This document shows, in pieces, positions 39,984-46,265 of a stretch of 46,265 bases of DNA (its first letter is position 1; every line of letters begins with the position of its first letter). Under the pieces are notes generated by a model. The model saw nothing but the letters and a program-made list of their open reading frames with translations. It did not search any database and was not told where the DNA came from. A program made the position numbers and the translations under genes. The DNA is taken from positions 1-46,265 of the forward strand of contig JAEZHK010000075.1 in NCBI GenBank assembly GCA_023416655.1. The letters run 5' to 3'. This DNA is from Bacillota bacterium (GTDB lineage Bacteria; Bacillota; Clostridia; Christensenellales; Aristaeellaceae).

Positions 39984-40838
39984 TTGTTGTACCATGCACT
40001 GGGACGGACGGGCCTGAATGTCTCATCCGTCGTGTTCGGCGGCATCATCAATATGGACGAGACGCAGGCGGACGCGGACCGCTATGTCCGAAGCGCCATC
40101 GACGCCGGCGTCAACTACTTTGACGTCGCGCCCACCTACGGCGACGCAGAGGACAAGCTGGGCCCGGCGCTCGCGCCCTACCGCAAGGACGTGCTCCTGG
40201 CCTGCAAGACGGAGGAGCGCACCGCCGCGGGCGCGAAGGAAAAGCTGGAGGCGTCGCTGAGAAAGCTCAAGACCGACCATTTTGACGTCTACCAGCTGCA
40301 CGCGCTGACCACCGACGAGGATCTGGACCGCGCGTTCGGCCCCGGCGGCGCGATGGAAGTGGTGCTCAAGGCCAAGAAGGACGGCGTCATCCGGAACGTG
40401 GGCTTTTCCGCGCACAACGAGGACGTGGCGCTGCGCGCGCTTTCGCTGTACGACTTTGACACGGTGCTGTTCCCGCTCAACTGGGCGCTGGGCATCTGCC
40501 GGGGCTGGGGCGACCGGATCAGCCAGGCCGCGAAGGAGAAAGGCATCGGCCTTCTGGGCATGAAATCGCTGGTTAGGCGTCACTGGCGGGACGGCGAGGC
40601 GCGGCCCTACCCCAAGTCCTGGTGCCAGCCGCTGTGGGGCGACGAGGCGCTGAGCGTGGCCGCGATGAAGTACGCGGTCTTGAAGGGCTCAGACACGCTG
40701 GTTCCGCCCGGCAACTTCGAGCATTTCACATTCATGCTGGCCCACGCGGACGAGTGCTACCAAAACCCCATGACCGAGGCGGAGTGGGCGATGCTCCGAC
40801 GGGAGGCCAAGGCGGCTGAAAATGAACTGATCTTCTAG
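39984..40838 (+). CDS. Aldo/keto reductase
   Basis: A 284-residue aldo/keto reductase of the small bacterial type. The barrel starts at YHALGRTGLNVSSVVFGG; the catalytic tetrad is visible: Asp in NYFDVAPTYGDAED (Y in the same block), Lys in LLACKTEER and His in VYQLHAL. It reduces aldehydes or sugars with NAD(P)H. The start is uncertain: TTG at 39984 (or 39987) is about nine bases after AAGGA, while ATG at 39960 in the same frame has a weaker site. It is divergent from the TetR gene, and both flank the 26-base palindrome. Confidence 0.9.
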   Translation: MLYHALGRTGLNVSSVVFGGIINMDETQADADRYVRSAIDAGVNYFDVAPTYGDAEDKLGPALAPYRKDVLLACKTEERTAAGAKEKLEASLRKLKTDHFDVYQLHALTTDEDLDRAFGPGGAMEVVLKAKKDGVIRNVGFSAHNEDVALRALSLYDFDTVLFPLNWALGICRGWGDRISQAAKEKGIGLLGMKSLVRRHWRDGEARPYPKSWCQPLWGDEALSVAAMKYAVLKGSDTLVPPGNFEHFTFMLAHADECYQNPMTEAEWAMLRREAKAAENELIF

Positions 40839-40851
40839 AATCCGGCTTATG

Positions 40852-40886
40852 GCAATGCCCCGTCTGGCGAACGGACGGGGCATTGC
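40852..40886. terminator. Hairpin between convergent genes
   Basis: Perfect 13-bp stem (40852-40864 with 40874-40886) with a nine-base loop, 13 bases after the aldo/keto reductase stop. It has no T-run directly after it on either strand. Confidence 0.65.
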
Positions 40887-40907
40887 GTCGGAAGGATCAG
40901 TTTTAAC

Positions 40908-41414
40908 CTATGCCTTGACGCGGGCGTACATCTTCATGTCCAGCACCTCGCCGTTTTTGACCGCGTTTTTGCGCAGCACGCCTTCCAATTGAAACCCCGC
41001 CTTTTCCAGCACGCGGCAGGAGGCCCCGTTTTGATCGAACGGCTCGGCGAAGATCCGGAGGATGTCCGTATGCCGGAACACCCAGTCGCACGCCGCCCGA
41101 ACCGCCAGGGTGGCGACGCCCTTGCCCCAATGGTCTTCGCCCACGTAGTAGCCCATTTCGGCGGTGCGGCGGTGGATGTTGCCCTGACGGAACACGGCGA
41201 TGCTGCCCGCGGCGCGTCCGTCCACGTCGATGGCCCAGGCGTAGACTGTATCCGGTTCGGCGGCGCGCATGCCCCGGATGAACGCCTCCGCGTCTGCGAC
41301 GGCATACGGATAGGGAATCCCGTCCCTGAGGTTCATGAGCACTTTGGGGTTATTGATCGCGCGGGCCAGATCCGGCGCGTCCCCGATTTGCCAGGGCCGG
41401 ATGCGAACCTCCAT
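40908..41414 (-). CDS. GNAT acetyltransferase (RimJ/RimL type)
   Basis: A 168-residue acetyltransferase. The acetyl-CoA pyrophosphate loop is MGYYVGEDHWGKGVATLAV, followed by IFAEPFDQNGASCRVLEKAGF and LEGVLRKNAVKNGEVLD, classic for RimJ/RimL-like enzymes. It would acetylate a protein N-terminus, amino acid or small amine. The ATG at 41414 has GAGGTGAGG upstream. It follows the alpha/beta hydrolase by 16 bases in the same direction. Confidence 0.9.
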   Translation of the reverse strand: MEVRIRPWQIGDAPDLARAINNPKVLMNLRDGIPYPYAVADAEAFIRGMRAAEPDTVYAWAIDVDGRAAGSIAVFRQGNIHRRTAEMGYYVGEDHWGKGVATLAVRAACDWVFRHTDILRIFAEPFDQNGASCRVLEKAGFQLEGVLRKNAVKNGEVLDMKMYARVKA

Positions 41415-41430
41415 TTCCTCACCTCTTTCG

Positions 41431-42270
41431 TCATTCTTCGCTGCGCGTCCCGGCACCAACCGCCTGCAGGAAGCGTTCGATCTCCCGGTTGACCGCGTCC
41501 GGGTTGTCCACGTTGGACAGGTGGGCGGCGCCCGGGATGATGTGAAGCGGATAGCCGGTTTTCTTCGCCCACGCCCTGCAATACTCGGAGACCTTCCCCG
41601 TCCGGTCGCGCTCGCCCAGCAGGATCAAAACCGGAAAACCGAACGACGCGTCGCGGTTTTCCTCCAGGAACTTGCCGTACGCCGCGTCCATCTGGCGGGC
41701 GATGTCCGCCTTGGATAGCGGCGCGAGCATCCGAAGCATCATCGCCCTGCCCCGTTCCGTCCGGGAGACCGACCGCGCCATGCCGCGGCGGAGCAGGCTT
41801 TCCGGGTACCAGTTCGCCACGCGCCCGGCCTGCCGTAGCCAGAAGCAGTCGGACGCCGAATAATACGGGCCAAACGGCGTTGTGTCCAGCGCCACGAAGC
41901 AATCGACCTTCTCCGGGTACTTCAGCGCGAACATCTGGCAAGGATAACCGCCCATCGACATGCCCACCAGCGCGGCGCGCCCGATGCCCTCCTGCCTGAG
42001 GATCGCGTCCAGTTCCTCCGCCGCGTTTTCGTAGGAGAAATCCCGGTAGGGCCGGGACATGCCGTGCAGCGGCACATCCCATAGGATCAGCGTGTACTTT
42101 TCCCGGAAATACTCCGCCTGCGGCTCAAACATTTCATGGTTTGCGGTCAGGCCGTGGGTGAAAACGACACAGCGCGCGCCGGGCGCGGCCCGATGGATCC
42201 AGTAATGCGTCCTGCCGCGGGATGAATCAACGCACCTCCCGGAAAAGGCGTTTTTATCGATCATGATCAT
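41431..42270 (-). CDS. Alpha/beta hydrolase
   Basis: A 279-residue hydrolase. The nucleophile elbow is G-M-S105-M-G-G, the oxyanion block VVFTHGLTANHEMF, the catalytic acid in LLGERDRTGK and the histidine in IPGAAHLSNVDNP. It acts as esterase, lyase or similar in the cytoplasm; substrate unknown. The ATG at 42270 has GAGGAAG upstream within the end of the previous gene; a second ATG two codons later is possible. It starts three bases after the metallo-beta-lactamase-fold gene. Confidence 0.9.
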   Translation of the reverse strand: MIMIDKNAFSGRCVDSSRGRTHYWIHRAAPGARCVVFTHGLTANHEMFEPQAEYFREKYTLILWDVPLHGMSRPYRDFSYENAAEELDAILRQEGIGRAALVGMSMGGYPCQMFALKYPEKVDCFVALDTTPFGPYYSASDCFWLRQAGRVANWYPESLLRRGMARSVSRTERGRAMMLRMLAPLSKADIARQMDAAYGKFLEENRDASFGFPVLILLGERDRTGKVSEYCRAWAKKTGYPLHIIPGAAHLSNVDNPDAVNREIERFLQAVGAGTRSEE

Positions 42271-42273
42271 GCC

Positions 42274-42993
42274 TCACTTCCTCGGCGGGATCAGCTGTTT
42301 TCCGTCCAGATAGTGCCGGTATTTCAGAAGGTCGGACGGCGGGAAAACCGCGCCGTGGGAAGGGTAGACGCGGCTTGGCGAGAGCGCGAGCATCCTGTCC
42401 CAGGATGCGCCAAACTGAACCGGGTTCTCGATCCAGATGGTATGCCGGGCCACGCTGATCACCGCGTTCATCGCCGCGTCCCCGCAGAAGAGCTGCCGCG
42501 CCTCGGTAAGGTACAGCCCAATGGAATCCGCTGTGTGCCCGGGCAGGACGAGGACCTTGATGGGCAGCCCCAGCCGCTCAAACGGCTGGTCCGCCTCGCT
42601 TTCCACAAAGATCGCGCGCTCGCCCGGGTCCACCGGCGGGAAGCCGAAGTCCTTTTTGATCAGAGAAAACCAGGACGCGGGCCGGGAGGAATACCCTGCG
42701 CCGGGCGGCTCGGCGCTCCTTCCCGCGCGAAGGAGGGGAAGCGCCAGCGGATGGAGCACCACCTGCGCGTCGCACATCGCCAGGAGGTCTTTCAGGAAGC
42801 CCGCGTGGTCGTCGTGGTGGTGGGTCAGAAAGATGTACTTCAGCTCGGTCATCGGCCAGCGCCGCGTGATGCGCCGGCGGAAAGCCGCCGCGCCGCCGGG
42901 GTAGCCGGTGTCAATGGCGATGACGCCCTCCGGGGTCTCCAGAAGGTAGTTGTTCAGCACGTACCCTCCGATGTTGTGGATCATTATTTCCAC
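42274..42993 (-). CDS. Metallo-beta-lactamase-fold hydrolase
   Basis: A 239-residue MBL-fold protein. The zinc motif H58-H-H60-D-D62-H63 (LTHHHDDHAGF), a later VLPGHTADSIG and FCGDAAMN provide the other ligands. Family members include glyoxalase II-like and lactonase-like hydrolases. The GTG at 42993 (MEIMIHNIGG) has AGGGGGG upstream; an ATG three codons later is an alternative, and the longer open frame upstream is not used. It is first in a three-gene unit with the alpha/beta hydrolase and the GNAT gene. Confidence 0.88.
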   Translation of the reverse strand: MEIMIHNIGGYVLNNYLLETPEGVIAIDTGYPGGAAAFRRRITRRWPMTELKYIFLTHHHDDHAGFLKDLLAMCDAQVVLHPLALPLLRAGRSAEPPGAGYSSRPASWFSLIKKDFGFPPVDPGERAIFVESEADQPFERLGLPIKVLVLPGHTADSIGLYLTEARQLFCGDAAMNAVISVARHTIWIENPVQFGASWDRMLALSPSRVYPSHGAVFPPSDLLKYRHYLDGKQLIPPRK

Positions 42994-43099
42994 ACCGCTC
43001 ACCCCCCTTTTCGGGCATTGTACCACGCGCGGCGCGAGTGCGCTACCAAAAAATGCAAGCAAGACAGCGCTGGCTGGCGGTATATCAAGCGCCGGGAAC

Positions 43100-43131
43100 A
43101 AAAATATGCCACCGGTGCGAGCACCGGTGGC
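43100..43131 (-). terminator. Terminator of the secreted duplicated-domain gene
   Basis: Perfect 11-bp stem (43108-43118 with 43121-43131) which on the minus strand runs into ATATTTTTG. It lies 58 bases after the stop codon. Confidence 0.85.
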
Positions 43132-43189
43132 AGAACGAATCCTTAGGTACGGTGGGCGGAAATCCCGGCTTGCGGAATTCCTTCCCTTC

Positions 43190-44185
43190 TTAGCCCTGCA
43201 GCGCCTTCAGCACGACGGCCTGCAGCGGCGAGACGTGGATGGTGGCGACGCTGGCCAGGTCGGCATCGGCAGCCTTGCCCTCGCTCAGCTTGAGGTTGGT
43301 GACCTGCTCGGCGTTCTTGCCGATGACGTAGGCGGCGAACGCGTTGGCCTGCTCGAACCACTCCTTGCCGATCGAGGAGGCCTTCTTCATGCCGTAGGCG
43401 TCGCCCAGTTCCTGCTTGGTCTGCGGCGCGGCGGTGATGTCAGACGTGATCTGGCCCTTGGCGTCATACGCCACGGTGCCCTGCAGCGCGTCCATGAGGC
43501 AGCTGGTGATGACGCCCTGATCGTTGTAGGTCACAGCCGTCATGAACGAATAGGACTGCGCGGAGCCGGCGGCGTCGGCCGTGGCGGCCGCGGAATGGCT
43601 CATGTCGGTGGTGATGCCCAGGCCCAGCTTGTCGCCGGCCTTCGCGCCCACGGACTGAGCGTTCTGCACGGCCTTGGCGATGGCAGCCACGTAGCCGTCG
43701 ATCTTGATGGTGACGGAGGCGAGCAGCGCAGCGTCGGTGGCGTGCTTTTCGCCGTCAACGCCGATGGCCAGCACTTCGTCGAGCGTCTTGCCCTTGGCGT
43801 ACTCGGCCAGCGCGTTGGCCTGCTCAAACCAATCCTTGCCGAGGCTGGAGGCCTTGGCCATGCCGTACTCGGCGCCCAGCTCCTGCTTGGTCTTGAAGGT
43901 GGTGGCGACGTCGGTCTTCAGCTGTCCGTCGGCGGCGAAATTGATCTTCGCCTGGATGCTGTCGATTTTGATGTCCACAATCTTGCCGTCCTGATCGACG
44001 GTGACGGCGACGACAACAGCGTCCGTCTGGGCGAGGCCGTCGGCGTCAGCGGTGGCGGGGGTGGACTTGGCCAGCGAGGGGATGACCGCCAGGCCAGTCT
44101 TCAATTCGCCTTCCGCGGAGACGGAAACGGTCATAAGGCCGATGGCGAGGGCGAGAACCAGGAGCAGTGCGGCGAGCTTCTTCAT
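43190..44185 (-). CDS. Secreted protein with two copies of a ~150-residue domain
   Basis: A 331-residue exported protein with a clear signal peptide (LAALLLVLALAIGLMTVSVSA). The mature part is an internal duplication: residues ~28-178 and ~186-330 share KTKQELGAEYGM / QTKQELGDAYGM, WFEQANALAEYAKGK / WFEQANAFAAYVIGK and similar C-terminal AVVKA helices. I cannot name the family with certainty; the pattern resembles extracellular FMN-binding-like domains of anaerobes, but there is no S-G-A-T motif. The start ATG at 44185 has GGAGGTG upstream, and it has a strong promoter and terminator of its own. Confidence 0.8.
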   Translation of the reverse strand: MKKLAALLLVLALAIGLMTVSVSAEGELKTGLAVIPSLAKSTPATADADGLAQTDAVVVAVTVDQDGKIVDIKIDSIQAKINFAADGQLKTDVATTFKTKQELGAEYGMAKASSLGKDWFEQANALAEYAKGKTLDEVLAIGVDGEKHATDAALLASVTIKIDGYVAAIAKAVQNAQSVGAKAGDKLGLGITTDMSHSAAATADAAGSAQSYSFMTAVTYNDQGVITSCLMDALQGTVAYDAKGQITSDITAAPQTKQELGDAYGMKKASSIGKEWFEQANAFAAYVIGKNAEQVTNLKLSEGKAADADLASVATIHVSPLQAVVLKALQG

Positions 44186-44236
44186 TATAAGGCACCTCCG
44201 ATAGAATTTGCGGCGTTACGCTGGGCATCTGGTTAC

Positions 44237-44265
44237 ATTCTAGCATGATGACGAAACATTGTCAA
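44237..44265 (-). promoter_or_regulatory. Strong promoter of the secreted duplicated-domain gene
   Basis: On the minus strand consensus TTGACA (44265-44260) and TAGAAT (44242-44237) with a 17-base spacer, about 52 bases before the start codon. The strength fits high expression of an exported protein. Confidence 0.85.
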
Positions 44266-44280
44266 CGTATCGATAGATTT

Positions 44281-44542
44281 TTACCCGTTGGATGCTGCCG
44301 TCTTCGCGCCGCCACCATATGAATAATAAACGGCAAACATCGGCGCGAACCGCGGGGGCATAGTTAATGAAGAAATTTTCCAAAAGAACCCATGGTTGCC
44401 GCGGCTAACACCGCATAATCCTAGCGGAATGTATGGATTCCTCAAGCGGGACATCGGGCGTGGATTCATCGGCCTAAAGGATGTAACCAATCCACGGATT
44501 GCTTCCCCATCGCCCGGCCTTCCGGCGCCGCAAAGTCATTTC
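44281..44542. other. Non-coding gap between the secreted protein and the DNA glycosylase
   Basis: About 260 bases with no convincing gene, promoter or perfect hairpin. A short stretch near 44403-44415 (GCTAACACCGCAT) resembles part of 16S rRNA helix 8, but nothing around it fits, so it is not called. Its sole likely content is the 3' tail of the convergent DNA glycosylase transcript. Confidence 0.5.
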
Positions 44543-45385
44543 TTACGTTTCGATCAGCCCACAGCGGGCGCAGTGGAACAGGTACTGCTGCAAAATGCCC
44601 GCGTGAGGCCCGAACCGCGCGCGGGCGTTTTCGGCCAGCGCCTGACCGTTCCTGCCCGCAAGACCCAGCCACGATCGGGAGAGCCGCTCCACCCACACGT
44701 CCACCGGGTAGGCCGAAAGGTGCCCGCAGCCGAACAGCAGCACGCAGTCGGCCACCTTGGGCCCGACGCCTGGAAGCTCCATCAGGCGCGCGCGGGCATC
44801 CTCATAGGGCATGGCGGACAGCGCGTCCAGCGGAAAGCCGTCCATTAGCCGCCGGGCGGTCCCTTCCAGGTACTCCGCGCGGTAGCCCGCGCCCATCGCC
44901 CGGAACGCCTCCGCCCCCGCCGAGGCGATTGCCTCCGGCCCCGGGAAGGCGTACAGTTCGAGCCCGAATGCCTCCACGCGCGCGCCGAACCTTTCGCATG
45001 CCGTGCGCACGAGCTTTCCGATTCTGGCGGTGTTGTTGTTCTGGGACAGGAGGAACGAAACAAGCGCTTCCCAGGGTGGCTGCCGGAGAATGCGAAGCCC
45101 CGGGAGCATTTGGAACGCCTCGCCCGCGCAGGGGCAATCGACGTACTCCCGGGAGACGGCGGCGTAGTCCCGGTCCAGATCGAAATAGCGGCGTAAATGT
45201 TCCTCGGGGCAGCCCTCCGGCGCGGCTACGGCGATGCCCGCGTCCACTTGGCGTACGCGCATCGGGACGCCGCCGGATACCGCGTAGAACGCGCCGTCCC
45301 ATTCCCGCCAGTGGAACGCCTGGGCGCTTTCAATCAGGGTCAGCCGGGCGTCAAAGACGACGTCCGGGAAGAAGAATTCGCGCAT
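44543..45385 (-). CDS. OGG1-type 8-oxoguanine DNA glycosylase
   Basis: A 280-residue HhH-GPD glycosylase/lyase. The central helix-hairpin-helix is ELPGVGPK210VADCVLLF with the catalytic lysine K210, and D229 in AYPVDVWVERL is the catalytic aspartate. The OGG1 family N-terminal beta domain, with HWREWDGAFYAV, and the helix SFLLSQNNNTARIGKLV are also seen. It excises oxidised guanine from DNA. It lies 18 bases before the nitroreductase gene in the same direction; the two may share a transcript. Confidence 0.92.
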   Translation of the reverse strand: MREFFFPDVVFDARLTLIESAQAFHWREWDGAFYAVSGGVPMRVRQVDAGIAVAAPEGCPEEHLRRYFDLDRDYAAVSREYVDCPCAGEAFQMLPGLRILRQPPWEALVSFLLSQNNNTARIGKLVRTACERFGARVEAFGLELYAFPGPEAIASAGAEAFRAMGAGYRAEYLEGTARRLMDGFPLDALSAMPYEDARARLMELPGVGPKVADCVLLFGCGHLSAYPVDVWVERLSRSWLGLAGRNGQALAENARARFGPHAGILQQYLFHCARCGLIET

Positions 45386-45403
45386 AAGCCCTCGCTTTGG
45401 TAA

Positions 45404-45910
45404 CTAAATGATTCTTACTCGCTGGGGGTCGTAATACCCGCGGGCCGCAGGCTTTTCATTGGGCACACCCACCGCGATCACGCAAAAGGGCACGCTCTCG
45501 CCGCCCAGGGTGGCCTTGATCTTCTCGACCCTTTGCATGTCCGGGTACACGCCGCACCACACCGCGCCATAGCCCAGCGCGGCGGCCTGGATCAGGAGGT
45601 TCTCGGTGGCGGCGGCGCAGTCCTGCGGCCAGAAAGTATGCATGTCCTTGGGCAGAAGGTCGGGCCGCGCGCCCACCACCACCGCCAGCGACGCTTTTGT
45701 CACCATCCTGGCGTAGGGGTGGATCGCGGCGATCTCCCCCCGCTTCGCAAGGCTCTTCACCACCGTAAAGTCCCATGGCCGGGTGTTGCAGGCGCTGGGG
45801 GCCATCATCGCGGCCTCCAGCATCAGCTTCAGGTGTTCTTCGGGGATTTCCGCCCCCGCGACATACTTCCGGATGCTGCGCCGAACGCGGATCGCCTCGG
45901 TCGCGTCCAT
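45404..45910 (-). CDS. Nitroreductase-family protein, second copy
   Basis: A 168-residue nitroreductase-fold FMN protein. The N-terminal AIRVRRSIRKYVAG, the loop APSACNTRPWDFTVVKS, QDCAAATENLLIQAAALGYG, CGVYPD and the end PNEKPAARGYYD are family features. It is a distant paralogue of the gene at 19123 (which has APSGCNKQ). Start: ATG at 45910 has GGAGG seven bases upstream; ATG at 45913 is equally in frame. The upstream open frame reaches into the hairpin array and is not used. Confidence 0.9.
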   Translation of the reverse strand: MDATEAIRVRRSIRKYVAGAEIPEEHLKLMLEAAMMAPSACNTRPWDFTVVKSLAKRGEIAAIHPYARMVTKASLAVVVGARPDLLPKDMHTFWPQDCAAATENLLIQAAALGYGAVWCGVYPDMQRVEKIKATLGGESVPFCVIAVGVPNEKPAARGYYDPQRVRII

Positions 45911-45973
45911 CATGATCCCTCCTCGCATGGCATTTTTTCCTCCCGCCTTCCGGCGCGACGACCATCTGGGGCT

Positions 45974-46002
45974 ACAATAGCATTCGCCGCCGCTTGTGTC
46001 AA
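45974..46002 (-). promoter_or_regulatory. Promoter of the nitroreductase/glycosylase unit
   Basis: On the minus strand TTGACA (46002-45997) and TATTGT (45979-45974) with a 17-base spacer, about 64 bases before the start codon. Confidence 0.7.
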
Positions 46003-46061
46003 GGCAGGTCTCTCTACACATGTCCAACGCATGAATCACGAAGGTATGAACTCCGGGAGGT

Positions 46062-46265
46062 ATGGAGGGCCGAAGCCCTCCATGTTCAGCCATTTGCGCC
46101 GGCTTTGCTGGCACAAATGGATTCCCCCAAAGGGCGAGCTTGCCCCCCAAGGTTGGTTTCCCTTTGGAAGGTTGGTTTCCCAAAGGGAAACCAAGTCGCT
46201 CGGGGAGCGACCTCAACATTCCAACGAGTTGGAATGTTGAGCCTAGAAACCAAGTCGCTTCGCGA
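46062..46265. repeat. Composite hairpin array, copy B (runs off the window)
   Basis: Inverted repeats in series: ATGGAGGGC/GCCCTCCAT (46062-46083), a ~14-bp stem starting CCATTTGCG (46090-46120, with TTT loop), GGGCGAGCTTGCCC (46132-46145), TTGGTTTCCC/GGGAAACCAA (46172-46194; an alternative 15-bp pairing uses 46153-46167), TCGCTC/GAGCGA (46196-46210), a perfect 14-bp stem CTCAACATTCCAAC (46212-46241) and a last partial hairpin. The element AAACCAAGTCGCT occurs twice (46188 and 46247). Order and a 36-base block match copy A at 17191-17333 in inverted orientation. Confidence 0.8.

Noticed and set aside
44395..44470. Possible 16S rRNA fragment (GCTAACACCGCAT)
   Set aside because: Only about a dozen bases agree with helix 8; neighbouring helices and universal 16S stretches are absent.
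46062..46265. CRISPR array at the right edge
   Set aside because: Units are unequal hairpins of different sequence without constant repeats separated by unique spacers of fixed length.

Overview
The window is GC-rich, densely packed bacterial DNA with strong Shine-Dalgarno sites, frequent GTG/TTG starts and ATGA start/stop overlaps. Gene content points to an anaerobic Bacillota, probably a high-GC member of Clostridia (oxygen-sensitive corrinoid and ferredoxin genes, many reductases, GH127 sugar genes, an OmpR-type two-component system, a secreted caspase-like protein with Big2 domains). The exact order cannot be fixed from the sequence. About 48 genes are supported. No rRNA, tRNA, CRISPR array or transposase gene was found.

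Layout. 1-7.4 kb: an arabinose-type uptake and breakdown locus (partial sugar-binding protein, AraC regulator, two ABC permeases, two GH127-type beta-L-arabinofuranosidases). 7.5-12.2 kb: a serine hydrolase with membrane tail, divergent from an OmpR-type response regulator/histidine kinase pair, then an isoprenylcysteine-methyltransferase-like protein. Matching 11-bp direct repeats lie upstream of the hydrolase/regulator and upstream of the methyltransferase, so these genes look like one local regulon. 12.3-17.2 kb: the most notable locus, with arsR, an ArsP-type permease carrying a repeated cysteine-rich linker, a cysteine-rich MarR regulator, a recognisable hgcA, an acr3 arsenite permease and a recognisable hgcB. 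hgcA and hgcB are the mercury-methylation pair and normally adjacent; here acr3 lies between them and is overlapped by hgcB. 17.4-19.1 kb: a CoA-disulfide reductase/rhodanese fusion.

19.1-31.9 kb holds accessory cassettes: nitroreductase; TetR-membrane protein-flavodoxin/ferredoxin; DMT transporters; OsmC-TetR-membrane protein; a ceramidase-like enzyme; an ABC-2 exporter; a HAD phosphatase; a MATE transporter; a DUF1003 protein. 32.0-36.0 kb: a small protein with a duplicated Cys motif, a secreted caspase-like protein, and a three-gene cassette of a cysteine-less AhpD-like protein, PadR and a 61-residue fragment resembling an ArsR C-terminus. 36.1-46.0 kb: an amidinotransferase-like enzyme, a second ICMT-like protein, an FMN-binding membrane protein with ApbE flavin transferase and TetR, an aldo/keto reductase, GNAT, alpha/beta hydrolase, metallo-beta-lactamase-fold protein, a secreted duplicated-domain protein, an OGG-type DNA glycosylase and a nitroreductase.

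Two dispersed non-coding repeat families cut across this. One is a ~160-bp element bounded by ATACCAAT/ATTGGTAT, present three times, whose paired arms change together between copies. The other is a composite array of short hairpins after hgcB and, inverted, at the right end of the window.
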